Positions 1 to 8,080 of a DNA stretch of 64,000 bases are shown piece after piece; position 1 is the stretch's first letter, and every line of letters starts with the position of its first letter. This DNA is from JAGOEY01 sp017997515 (GTDB lineage Bacteria > Pseudomonadota > Gammaproteobacteria > Burkholderiales > Burkholderiaceae_C), in the NCBI GenBank assembly GCA_026314275.1, contig CP111109.1:310001-374000 (forward strand), written 5' to 3'. Both the position numbers and the translations under genes were made by a program. Below the pieces are notes generated by a model. The model had not been told where the DNA came from. It saw only the letters and a program-made list of their open reading frames with translations, and did not search any database.

Positions 1-312
1 GAGCTTGGGCAGCGCCAGCAGCGCCTGGGCCTTGGCGGCCCATTCGGCACCAATCACTTCCTGGCCCTTGGCGCGTTTGATTTCGTCGAGCTTTTCGCGC
101 AGCGGTTTGGCCGCGCCCTTGTCACGCACGCTGAGTTCCTTGAAGACTTCCTGCACCTGCTCGGGTGTGGGGTTGCCCGCCAGCCATTCGCGCACACGCG
201 ACGCACGTTCACCCGAGGTGGCGGCAGAAAAGGCACCACCGGTCAGCGCATCCAGCGGATGGACTTCCTGGACCTTGGGCGGTGTTGCGGGGACTTCAGG
301 GGTGTCGGACAT
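1..312 (-). CDS. DUF349 domain protein, N-terminal part (cut by window edge)
   Basis: The minus strand opens with ATG at 312-310 and stays open for 104 codons to the window edge. The visible peptide begins MSDTPEVPATPPKVQEVHPL and continues with an alpha-helical, charged segment (residues about 40-104) typical of the N-terminus of DUF349 proteins, which consist of repeated helical DUF349 units and are usually 800-900 residues long in beta-proteobacteria. Function is not established. The 185 bases between it and the large gene at 498 contain only a small GC hairpin around 391-406. Confidence 0.7.
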   Translation of the reverse strand, partial: MSDTPEVPATPPKVQEVHPLDALTGGAFSAATSGERASRVREWLAGNPTPEQVQEVFKELSVRDKGAAKPLREKLDEIKRAKGQEVIGAEWAAKAQALLALPKL

Positions 313-497
313 TTTGTTGCGCGAAGGAAAAGGAAACATGAAAACCCATAAATATGTTGAGTGGCGCCGGCCCAAATCGTTGGTAGCGGAGCCCCTGAAA
401 AGGGGCCGTTCGGCACCGGACAGCACACCACGTGCATGCCAGCATTGCCGCTATTTTCGCCGGGTTTTGGCCTCGCCCCGGAAATTACCCGTGGGTT

Positions 498-3400
498 CTA
501 CTGTGTGGACAGGTTCAGCTCGGCCGAAGGGGTGAATTTTTCACCGTCTTTGGCGAGTTTGGTTGCCCCCAGAAACAGGCGGTCGAGGGGCAGTTTCTGC
601 TGGGTGAGGTAGTCACGCACCGCAACACCCCGTTCGGTGGCGAGGGTTTGCACCGCATCGTCGGCCACGCTGATATTGGCCAGCAGCAAGTCTTCCATTT
701 CGGTCACGGGCAGGGTTTTGGCCAGGCCCACCATGTTGCGGGGTTTGGCCATGTCGGCGCGTTTGTACACGGCGGTCAGCAGCGCGGGGTATTCGGCGTC
801 GCTGATGGCCAGCGGTGCCGCCGGGGTGTCCGCCGCTGCCGACGCCGCGGCTGCCGGGGCTGAAGTGGCCTGAATCGCGGAGCGGCGTTTTTCGGCGCGC
901 AGCATACGCATCAGGCGTTGGCGCTTCAGGGCGTCGCGTTCGGCGTCCTCGCTGGCATGGCCCACCACCGTCATCTTGAGTGTGGGGCGTGTCTCCAGCG
1001 CCTTGGCGATTTTGTCGAGGCCGGTGCGGGCCTCTTCGGTCAACACGGCGCTACCGGGCTCGAAGCGTACGGTGCTGAGTTCTGAGGCATCCCCGCCGCC
1101 CAGCGCGCTGGACAGCAGGCTGAACGGTGAGGTCACGGCTTTGACGATGAGGTTGATCAGCGCCTTGAAGATCACCGGGCCCACGCTGAACTGCGGGTCG
1201 TTGACCGAGCCCGTGACCGGCAGGTCGATGTCGATCACGCCTTTGCTGTCGGACAGCAGGGCCGTGGCCAAGCGCACGGGCAAGCTGGCGGGTGCGCCCT
1301 CCACCGCGTCACCAAACACCAGCTGGCTCAGCACGATCTTGTTGGTGGCCGTGAGTTGCCCGTTGGGCAGGATCTGGTAGGCCACGTCCACGCTGAGTTT
1401 GCCGCGCTCAATGCCGTGGCCCGCGTATTTGACAGAGTACGGCGACATGGGGGCCAGCTCCAGGTCGCGCACCTTGGCCTGGATGTCCAGCGCCAGGGGT
1501 TTGGCCAGCGGGTTGAGTTTGCCCAGCACTTCAAGCGACGCCGTGCCTTCGGCGCGCCCGCGCAGCTCGAGGTCGGCCATTTGCGGCGTATCTTGCGGCG
1601 CGACGCTGGAAAACGCGCTGAGTTTGCCCGTCAGCTCACTCAGGTTGGCCGAGTAGTTGGGCCGCACAAAGCGGTCCGAGAACGCCACCCGCCCGTTGAC
1701 CAGGGCCACGGGGCCGAAGGTGATGACGGGGGCCAGAGCCGCATTTTTAGCATCATTTTGGCCTGTAGCGCCCGCTGCCACTGCGGAAGACGCTCCTGAA
1801 ACAGGAGCAGACGCAGCAGATACTGGGGCAACCACCGCTGTCGTGGTGGTAGTCGTGGCGGTCTGGGTGGTGACCTTGGTGTCAGGCACCACCGCCACCG
1901 GGTCGGAGGACTTCACCAGGTCCTGCAGGTTGATGCGGCCGTCTTCAAACACGATGATGCGCGCGAAGAAGTCGCTGAGTGTGGTCTCCTTCACGTTCAC
2001 CGCCGTGGCTTTGCCCGGGGCCAGCGCCACATCGAGGCCACGCAGGCTCAGCGCCTTCCAGTTCAGCAGCGGCTCGCCACGCGGGGCACTGTTGCCCCCG
2101 GCGGCGGCCACCGTGGCAGGTGCGGGGGGCAGGGCCAGCATGCTGTTGACACGCAGCTCTTCAAGTGCCGCGTCACCCTGCACCTGCACCGAAGCCCCTT
2201 CGGGCCGTGATGCAAAACGCACCCCGCCCTTGTAGCTGGCCTCGGCGCGGCGCACCTCGACGTTCAGCGCGTCGGCAAAGTACGGCACAAACGCATGCAC
2301 CGGCAGCCGGGTGAGCTGGGCCTGCCCCTGCGCGGCCAGCGGGGCCAGGCCAAAGTCACCCTTGAAGTCAAACCGGCCGGGCTCGGTGCGCCCAGCGCCA
2401 ATACGGCCGGACACGCTGAGTGGTGAGGGTTTCACGTTGGGTGTACCGGCTGCGGCCAACGGCGCAAAGTCCTTGACCTGCAGCGTGAGGCCGCTTACGT
2501 CAAACGCCACCGGCTCCGCCGTGCTGGCGTCGCGGAAGGCAATGGCGCCACCGTTCACCTTGGCATCGACGAGGGTGACAGACCAGGGGTTGGCGCCGGT
2601 GGTGCCAGCGGCGGGGGCTGAGGGAGCTGGTGCATCTGTGGCAGTGACCCCAGCAGCGGGCTGGCGCAGCCAACGTGTGTACATCCACTGCCCAGCCTTG
2701 TCGCGCTCCACGCTGGTTTTGGGGTCGGTGAGGGCCAGGGAGCCAACACGTACGGTGCGGCGGTCCAGGTCCACCTGGGTGTCGCCCAGCTGCAACTTGC
2801 CCAGGCTGAGCAGCGCATTTTTGTCCTGCGTCAGCGCCAGTTTGTCGAGGGTCAGTGCCTGCACATGCACCACCAGCGCGGGCGCACGCCAGCCCAGGCC
2901 CAGGCGGGTAGACAAGGTGCCGCTGAGTTCGGGCTCCAGCAACCCGGCCAGGTACGGGCCTGCCGCCGCCAGCGGCACAGCGTCCAACGCCACCGACAGC
3001 TGTGCAGCCTGCGCCGTGGCCGAGCCGCTGAACTGCAGCGTGCCCGCATCACCGCCCTTGGCCCCGGCCTTCAGGCTGGTGCTGCCGCTGAAAGGCACGG
3101 CCTGTTTGAGCGGCCAGGCAACGCCCTGGGCCTGCAAGGACAGGTCCCGCAGATCCAGCTGCGCGGCAGGGGTGGTGGTGGCGTCACGCCAGGCCACACT
3201 GGCACCGTTGACGGCAAGCTGCGCCACTGCCACATCCCAGGCGGGTGCAGGCGCGGCATTTTTAAGGTCTTTTGTGCCTGCAGCGCTTGCTCCGCCTGCG
3301 GGTGAAGCTATCTTTTCAGGAGTCTTAACCGGTGTGCCCGACGCCCCACTGGCCACCAGGTTGAGTCGACCTTGGGCATCACGCTGCACGTTCAGCTGCG

Positions 3401-4412
3401 GTGCGGTGAGCTCCACCGAGGACAGACGCACCACCTGCTCCAGCGGGCGCACATCGTCCAGGCCGAGCTTCAGGCTGTCGAACGCCAGCAAAGGTTTGCC
3501 CTGTGCGTCGGCCGCCTTGAGGCCCGACACCTGCAAATCCCCCGTCAGCTTGACCGAGTTGGCCTGTGCTGCGGGTGTAGTGGACGGCACCTGTGCAAAC
3601 GCCACACGGATGTTGGCGTCCACCGTGGCGGCCTGTAGCTTCACAGGCAGGTTGGCCGGGAGGTAGCCCAGGTACGGTGCCAGGTCAAAACCGGTGAGTC
3701 GGATGGTGCCGTCGGTTTTGCGGCCCTCTGCGAACGGGGTGCCCTCGGCCGCAGAATCAAACGCGCTGCCATTCAACGCAAAGGCCAGGCGCGGCAGCAC
3801 CTTCACTTCACGCTGGGAATCGAGGTTGCTCAGAAAAGGCACACTCACCTGCAGGTCGCGCACTTCGTGGGTGCGGCCCACGGTGCTGTCCACAAAGTCC
3901 ACACTGCCACCGTTCAGCGCCAGGTTGTACAGCGCAAACCGTGCGGGTTGGCTGGTCGGGTCGGCGGGGGTGGCGGCCAGCCGGTCGATGATGTCCTGGA
4001 TGTCGTAACGGCCACCACCTTCGTGGGTCAGGCTCACACGCGGGTTGTCTACCTGGATCGCGTCCACCACCGGGGCCAGCCGCAACAGGGACTGCAACTC
4101 GCCATCTATATAGACACGCTCAATGTGCAACTGGTCAGCAAAACCATCGACCTTGGCAATCGCCAAGTCACGCAGCGTGAGCTCCAGCGTCCAGGGCTTG
4201 AAGTCCACACCGCCGACGGTGACCTTTCGGCCCAGCTTGTCGGACGCGATTTTTTCCGCCTGGTGCTTGAGCAAAGGCGGCACGGCCAACCAGCCCACGC
4301 CCCACACAACAGCCACACCACCCAGTGTCCAGGCGAGCCGCCGGCCCCATCGGCGGCGAGCGGAGGGCAAACCCGTGGTCTGTGGGGGCGAGGTGGGGGG
4401 CGATGTATCCAT
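498..4412 (-). CDS. DUF748 / AsmA-like envelope protein with OmpA-like C-terminal domain
   Basis: 1304 residues. A single N-terminal membrane segment (about residues 27-50, after a run of Arg) anchors a very long periplasmic body made of repeated DUF748/AsmA-like beta-rich units. From about residue 1110 a stretch resembling the OmpA peptidoglycan-binding fold appears (VRFEPGSAVLTEEARTGLDK, then VVGHAS). Related AsmA-like proteins are thought to bridge inner and outer membrane and to move or organise lipids; that role is inference here. Two low-complexity Ala/Pro/Lys linkers, near residues 362-386 and 867-889, coincide with copies of a dispersed DNA repeat found between genes elsewhere in the window. 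The start is chosen because the membrane anchor follows directly. Confidence 0.85.
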   Translation of the reverse strand: MDTSPPTSPPQTTGLPSARRRWGRRLAWTLGGVAVVWGVGWLAVPPLLKHQAEKIASDKLGRKVTVGGVDFKPWTLELTLRDLAIAKVDGFADQLHIERVYIDGELQSLLRLAPVVDAIQVDNPRVSLTHEGGGRYDIQDIIDRLAATPADPTSQPARFALYNLALNGGSVDFVDSTVGRTHEVRDLQVSVPFLSNLDSQREVKVLPRLAFALNGSAFDSAAEGTPFAEGRKTDGTIRLTGFDLAPYLGYLPANLPVKLQAATVDANIRVAFAQVPSTTPAAQANSVKLTGDLQVSGLKAADAQGKPLLAFDSLKLGLDDVRPLEQVVRLSSVELTAPQLNVQRDAQGRLNLVASGASGTPVKTPEKIASPAGGASAAGTKDLKNAAPAPAWDVAVAQLAVNGASVAWRDATTTPAAQLDLRDLSLQAQGVAWPLKQAVPFSGSTSLKAGAKGGDAGTLQFSGSATAQAAQLSVALDAVPLAAAGPYLAGLLEPELSGTLSTRLGLGWRAPALVVHVQALTLDKLALTQDKNALLSLGKLQLGDTQVDLDRRTVRVGSLALTDPKTSVERDKAGQWMYTRWLRQPAAGVTATDAPAPSAPAAGTTGANPWSVTLVDAKVNGGAIAFRDASTAEPVAFDVSGLTLQVKDFAPLAAAGTPNVKPSPLSVSGRIGAGRTEPGRFDFKGDFGLAPLAAQGQAQLTRLPVHAFVPYFADALNVEVRRAEASYKGGVRFASRPEGASVQVQGDAALEELRVNSMLALPPAPATVAAAGGNSAPRGEPLLNWKALSLRGLDVALAPGKATAVNVKETTLSDFFARIIVFEDGRINLQDLVKSSDPVAVVPDTKVTTQTATTTTTTAVVAPVSAASAPVSGASSAVAAGATGQNDAKNAALAPVITFGPVALVNGRVAFSDRFVRPNYSANLSELTGKLSAFSSVAPQDTPQMADLELRGRAEGTASLEVLGKLNPLAKPLALDIQAKVRDLELAPMSPYSVKYAGHGIERGKLSVDVAYQILPNGQLTATNKIVLSQLVFGDAVEGAPASLPVRLATALLSDSKGVIDIDLPVTGSVNDPQFSVGPVIFKALINLIVKAVTSPFSLLSSALGGGDASELSTVRFEPGSAVLTEEARTGLDKIAKALETRPTLKMTVVGHASEDAERDALKRQRLMRMLRAEKRRSAIQATSAPAAAASAAADTPAAPLAISDAEYPALLTAVYKRADMAKPRNMVGLAKTLPVTEMEDLLLANISVADDAVQTLATERGVAVRDYLTQQKLPLDRLFLGATKLAKDGEKFTPSAELNLSTQ
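1744..1812 (-). repeat. Dispersed palindromic repeat, family B, inside the DUF748 coding region
   Basis: On the minus strand this copy has the small stem CTCCTGTTTCAGGAG followed by GCGGGCGCTACAGGCCAAAA, the same core seen in intergenic copies. It is read in frame and encodes AAGATGQNDAKNAA. A second protein (polysaccharide deacetylase, 41351-42157) reads its own copy in the same frame as AAGAAGQNDCKK. Confidence 0.7.
3254..3325 (-). repeat. Second in-frame copy of family B in the DUF748 gene
   Basis: The reverse complement carries a diverged copy of the same repeat: a stem (ACTCCTGAAAAG), then AGCGCTGCAGGCACAAAAGA followed by an A-rich tail. It encodes an Ala/Gly/Lys linker (SAAGTKDLKNAA) in the same phase as the copy at 1744-1812. 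Confidence 0.55.
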
Positions 4413-4508
4413 GTGCCTATTTCACCAGAAAGCGAACAGCCCACCCAAACTGGCAAGGTAACGCATGGAAACGCCCGCAGGGCACGGCGCATGGGCCCCA
4501 AACAGAAA

Positions 4509-4609
4509 ACCCGGTGGGCTGGCCTGAAGCCTGCCCACCGGGTCCGATGGCGACCTGAAAGGCCATGTGCCATCACTTGCTGAATGGCAGGAGATTCAAG
4601 TCCTGCAAG
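4509..4609 (-). ncRNA. Candidate structured RNA: three consecutive hairpins ending in an intrinsic terminator
   Basis: Three back-to-back inverted repeats fill this stretch: 4576-4609 (CTTGC...GCAAG with inner GCAGGA/TCCTGC), 4546-4574 (GATGGC/GCCATC) and 4509-4543 (ACCCGGTGGGC/GCCCACCGGGT). Read on the minus strand the last and strongest hairpin is followed by TTTTCTGTTT, the form of a Rho-independent terminator. A possible minus-strand promoter (TTGTAT, 17 bases, TAAAGT) lies at 4749-4721. This could be a small RNA or an attenuator in the leader of the DUF748 gene, whose start is about 100 bases downstream. No known RNA family was recognised. Confidence 0.4.
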
Positions 4610-4946
4610 ACAGCGGAAGCAAAGGATTGCCTCCAAAAGAAGCCGGGGCTGCTTCGTCATCGCCACCAGATGGTGTGGACTGGCTCCTACCGACAATGCA
4701 CTGATTGCTCAGGCCTGTTTACTTTAGCCACCCACCCTCGCCAATACAAATTGCATTTTTTATGGGCAGCGGGGGTTTGATTGATTTGCAGCCCCTCAAA
4801 CGGTTTATTCGACCTGTACTACACCCCTAAAAATGAAGCGGCATATACGCTCTGAACAAGGCTGCAACCCGTAAAAAACGGACTTATTTCGGGGTTTTCC
4901 CTCTTTTTCTTATACATTTTTAGACTGCAAATACCATTCATTATTC

Positions 4947-4976
4947 TTGACTTGGTATTTGCACTCCCCCTAGAAT
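4947..4976 (+). promoter_or_regulatory. Sigma-70 promoter of the lytic transglycosylase gene
   Basis: TTGACT at 4947-4952 and TAGAAT at 4971-4976 are separated by 18 bases. Transcription would begin near 4983, giving a leader of roughly 180 bases ahead of the start codon at 5162. Confidence 0.6.
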
Positions 4977-4977
4977 C

Positions 4978-5161
4978 CGCCGTGCCCGCAAAACCGCGGG
5001 ACAACCCGACCGCTGCCGACCCCGGCTAAGTCAGTCCGAAGCCCCCGCACCATGATGCGGCGTACCGGACTTGATGGCGTACCAATCCAAACGAGGCCCC
5101 TGTGGAGTCCTGCTGCCCGCCAGCACAACACCACAGAGTCCGCGTGTAGAAAGGAAAAGCT
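4978..5161 (+). promoter_or_regulatory. Long structured 5' leader, unidentified riboswitch-like element
   Basis: Several stems are visible: CCCGC/GCGGG at the very start of the leader, then AGTCCG pairing with CGGACT (about 5034-5070), which encloses CCGCA/TGCGG. The end of the leader holds a purine-rich ribosome binding site (GAAAGGAAAAG) just before the ATG. Cell-wall hydrolase genes are often under cyclic-dinucleotide riboswitches, but I could not match this sequence to the GEMM or ydaO consensus. Confidence 0.35.
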
Positions 5162-6037
5162 ATGACAGGACTACGTCAAATAGCAATCGGCCTGCGAACT
5201 GTCGCCTCAGACATTGCCGATGGATTTTTTGAGATAACGCACAACGGTTTTGCCCTCCTGGGCCTGGCTGTTGTTTTTGGTGCCATCACCCTCACCGCCC
5301 GCCCCGATCTGCGCCAAAGTGGCGAAACACAACTGATCGGCTGGCTGCAAGAACGCCAGGTCGCCCTGTTGGGCACACCTGAGCCGGTAGAGCTGGACGC
5401 GATTGACCGCGCCACCGCTGCCAACCCGAAAGACCTGCCAAAGCAGCAAGCCGCTGTCGCCTACTGGCTCAGCAAAAAGTACCGCGTGGCACCTGAGCCA
5501 CTGAGTGCGCTGGTGACCGAAGCCTATGAAATCGGCGCCCGCACCAAGCTCGACCCGACCCTGATCCTGGCCATCATGGCCATCGAGTCCGGCTTTAACC
5601 CGTTCGCCCAAAGTGCGGTGGGCGCGCAGGGCCTGATGCAGGTCATGACGCGTGTGCACACCGACAAATACGACAACTTTGGTGGCCACTTCGCCGCATT
5701 CGACCCGCTCACCAACCTGCGTGTGGGTGTGAAGGTGCTGCAGGAATGTATCGCCCGTGCGGGTTCACTCGAAGGCGGCCTGCGTTACTACGTGGGTGCA
5801 GCCAACCTGCCCAGCGACGGTGGTTATGCCAGCAAGGTGCTGGCCGAACACGCCCGCCTGCGCCAGGTCGCCGCGGGTGGCTCGGTGCCATCCCAAAACG
5901 CCCCCGCCCCCCGCCCAGCACCCCAACTGCAGGCCACCACACCCGCCCAGACCATCCCGGTCAAGGCACCTGCACCGTCTCTGCCCGACACATCGGCCGG
6001 CGAAAAAGTCGCGTCCCTCAGCGCGCCTGCCTACTGA
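5162..6037 (+). CDS. SLT-domain lytic transglycosylase
   Basis: 291 residues. A membrane segment near residues 28-46 precedes a goose-lysozyme/SLT-like domain. The catalytic Glu is probably E142 in AIESGFNPFAQSAVGAQGLM, the usual ESxFnp...GaqGLMQ signature; later the YYVGAANL motif corresponds to the family's AYNAG. Enzymes of this type cleave the MurNAc-GlcNAc bond with formation of 1,6-anhydroMurNAc in the periplasm. The C-terminal 60 residues are a Pro/Ala-rich low-complexity tail. The gene is alone behind its own promoter and structured leader. Confidence 0.85.
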   Translation: MTGLRQIAIGLRTVASDIADGFFEITHNGFALLGLAVVFGAITLTARPDLRQSGETQLIGWLQERQVALLGTPEPVELDAIDRATAANPKDLPKQQAAVAYWLSKKYRVAPEPLSALVTEAYEIGARTKLDPTLILAIMAIESGFNPFAQSAVGAQGLMQVMTRVHTDKYDNFGGHFAAFDPLTNLRVGVKVLQECIARAGSLEGGLRYYVGAANLPSDGGYASKVLAEHARLRQVAAGGSVPSQNAPAPRPAPQLQATTPAQTIPVKAPAPSLPDTSAGEKVASLSAPAY

Positions 6038-6087
6038 GCTGCGAATGGGCCGGCCCCACGCGGCCATGGCCCTCGGGTTACACTAGC

Positions 6088-6247
6088 CCGGTACGCAACT
6101 GGCGATAGGCGTGGTGGGCCCGGCAAGGGCCACCACCGCTGACGTGGACATGCCGGGGGTGCCCCCGCTACAACCACTGGGAAGCGTACCGCCCGTGTTG
6201 ATTCGTTCCAGAATTGGCCGGTGTGTTCAGCCGTTCGCCTGGGCAGC
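6088..6247 (+). promoter_or_regulatory. ZTP riboswitch (pfl motif) controlling glyA
   Basis: The leader of glyA contains the conserved blocks of the ZTP aptamer in order: GCAACTGGCGATAGGCG near 6094, a GC-rich hairpin, CACTGGGAAGCGTACC near 6176-6190 (its 3' half pairs back to GGTACGC at 6090-6096), and the pseudoknot segment CCGTTCGCCTGGGCA at 6231-6245. ZTP riboswitches sense the purine precursor Z-nucleotide, which accumulates when 10-formyl-tetrahydrofolate is short, and commonly switch on folate one-carbon genes such as glyA. Only 40 bases separate the pseudoknot from the start codon. Confidence 0.85.
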
Positions 6248-6286
6248 CCTTGTCTCCAAGGGACTTCTCTCATCTGAAGGACTGCC

Positions 6287-7531
6287 ATGTACGACCGCTC
6301 CATTCTTGTGGAACAAGCCGACCCCGAAATTTTTGCTGCCATCCAGGCTGAACATGCACGCCAAGAACAGCACATCGAGCTGATCGCCAGCGAAAACTAC
6401 GCCTCCCCCGCCGTCATGGCCGCGCAGGGCTCGCAGCTCACCAACAAATACGCCGAAGGTTACCCAGGCCGCCGCTACTACGGTGGCTGCGAGTTTGTGG
6501 ACATCGCCGAACAGCTGGCGATTGACCGCGTCAAACAAATCTTTGGTGCCGACGCAGCCAACGTGCAGCCGCATTGCGGCGCGTCGGCCAACGAAGCCGT
6601 GATGCTCGCCTTCCTGAAGCCCGGCGACACCATCATGGGTATGAGCCTGGCCGAAGGCGGCCACCTGACCCACGGCATGCCGCTGAACATGAGCGGCAAG
6701 TGGTTCAACGTGGTGTCGTATGGCCTGGACGCCAATGAAGCCATCGACTACGACGCGATGGAACGCAAGGCGCATGAATCCAAGCCCAAGCTGATCATCG
6801 CGGGCGCGTCGGCCTACAGCCTGCGCATCGACTTCGAACGTTTCGCCAAGGTTGCCAAGGACGTGGGCGCGATATTTATGGTCGACATTGCCCATTACGC
6901 TGGGTTGGTGGCGGCCGGTGTGTACCCCAACCCCGTGCCCTACGCAGACGTCGTCACCTCCACCACGCACAAGAGCCTGCGCGGCCCGCGCGGCGGCATC
7001 ATCCTGATGAAGGCCGAGCACGAAAAAGCCATCAACAGCGCCATCTTCCCCGGCCTGCAAGGTGGCCCGCTGATGCACGTGATTGCGGCCAAGGCCGTGG
7101 CCTTCAAGGAAGCGCTGTCGCCCGAATTCAAGGCGTACCAACAACAGGTCGTGAAGAACGCCCAGATCGTTGCCGACACGCTGACCGCACGTGGCCTGCG
7201 CATCGTGAGCGGCCGCACCGAATCCCACGTGATGCTGGTGGACCTGCGTTCCAAGGGCATCACCGGCAAGGAAGCCGAAGCGGTGCTGGGCAGCGCCCAC
7301 ATGACGATCAACAAGAACGCCATCCCGAACGACCCTGAAAAGCCCATGGTCACCAGCGGCGTGCGTGTGGGCACCCCCGCAATGACCACCCGCGGCTTCA
7401 AGGACGAAGAAGCCCGCGCCACGGCCCACCTGATCGCCGACGTGCTGGACAACCCACGCGACGAGGCCAACCTGGCCGCCGTGCGCGCCAAGGTGCACGC
7501 GCTGACCAGCCGCTTCCCGGTGTACCGCTAA
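6287..7531 (+). CDS. glyA: Serine hydroxymethyltransferase
   Basis: 414 residues, the usual length. PLP enzyme that interconverts serine plus tetrahydrofolate and glycine plus 5,10-methylene-tetrahydrofolate, the main source of one-carbon units. The N-terminal IELIASENYASPAVM and NKYAEGYPGRRYYGGCE signatures are present, and the PLP lysine is K229 in STTHKSLRGPRGG. It is preceded by a ZTP riboswitch and followed by nrdR, the common beta-proteobacterial order. Confidence 0.97.
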   Translation: MYDRSILVEQADPEIFAAIQAEHARQEQHIELIASENYASPAVMAAQGSQLTNKYAEGYPGRRYYGGCEFVDIAEQLAIDRVKQIFGADAANVQPHCGASANEAVMLAFLKPGDTIMGMSLAEGGHLTHGMPLNMSGKWFNVVSYGLDANEAIDYDAMERKAHESKPKLIIAGASAYSLRIDFERFAKVAKDVGAIFMVDIAHYAGLVAAGVYPNPVPYADVVTSTTHKSLRGPRGGIILMKAEHEKAINSAIFPGLQGGPLMHVIAAKAVAFKEALSPEFKAYQQQVVKNAQIVADTLTARGLRIVSGRTESHVMLVDLRSKGITGKEAEAVLGSAHMTINKNAIPNDPEKPMVTSGVRVGTPAMTTRGFKDEEARATAHLIADVLDNPRDEANLAAVRAKVHALTSRFPVYR

Positions 7532-7544
7532 ACCATGCTGGCGG

Positions 7545-7605
7545 GCGCAATTGCTATTAATTCAATAGCTATGTGCGCCCGTCCAACGTGCGCCAGAGGT
7601 CTATT
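7545..7605 (+). repeat. Family B repeat between glyA and nrdR
   Basis: Stem GCTATTAATTCAATAGC followed by a second arm TGTGCGCCC...GTGCGCCAGAGG, the typical two-part layout of this repeat. It lies in the gap between glyA and nrdR. Confidence 0.6.
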
Positions 7606-7630
7606 CGGTTCTTAAAAGGGCCTCAAAACC

Positions 7631-8080
7631 ATGAAATGCCCCTTCTGCGGCAACCTTGAAACCCAGGTCGTTGAGACCCGGATTTCCGAAGAGGCGGACT
7701 TCATCCGCCGCCGCCGCCAGTGTGGTGCCTGCGACAAACGCTTCACCACCTACGAGCGGCCGGATGTGAGCTTTCCTGCGCTGGTCAAAAAAGACGGCCG
7801 CCGCGTGGAATACAAACGCAGCAAACTGCTGGACTCGATGCGCCTGGCGCTGCGCAAACGCCCGCTCAGCACCGAGCAGGTGGACAGTGCCATCGAGCGT
7901 ATTGAAGAAAAGCTGCTGAACCTCGGGCTGCGCGAAGTCCCGTCGAACCGCATTGGCGAGTTGGTCATGCGCGAGTTAAAGAAGCTCGACAAGATTGCCT
8001 ACATCCGTTTTGCCAGCGTCTACCGCAGCTTTGAAGACATTGACGAATTCAAAACCTTGGTAGACGAAGTCAGGAAGTAG
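7631..8080 (+). CDS. nrdR: Transcriptional repressor NrdR
   Basis: 149 residues. The N-terminal zinc ribbon has CPFC at residues 3-6 and CGAC near 31-34, followed by an ATP-cone domain (about 49-139). NrdR represses ribonucleotide reductase genes according to dATP/ATP level by binding NrdR boxes. Its stop codon abuts the stop of the convergent aroC gene, with no terminator between them. Confidence 0.95.
   Translation: MKCPFCGNLETQVVETRISEEADFIRRRRQCGACDKRFTTYERPDVSFPALVKKDGRRVEYKRSKLLDSMRLALRKRPLSTEQVDSAIERIEEKLLNLGLREVPSNRIGELVMRELKKLDKIAYIRFASVYRSFEDIDEFKTLVDEVRK

Noticed and set aside
2311..3666. 451-codon plus-strand frame inside the DUF748 gene
   Set aside because: Ser/Arg/Ala-rich antisense sequence without domains; the minus-strand protein is coherent over 1304 residues.
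4978..5161. GEMM (c-di-GMP-I) or ydaO riboswitch upstream of the transglycosylase
   Set aside because: Some short words are similar, but the conserved core blocks do not line up in order. Kept only as an unidentified leader.
6227..7498. 423-codon open frame antisense to glyA
   Set aside because: It is a shadow of the high-GC glyA gene: His/Gly/Val-rich, without any family features, and glyA itself is fully conserved on the other strand.
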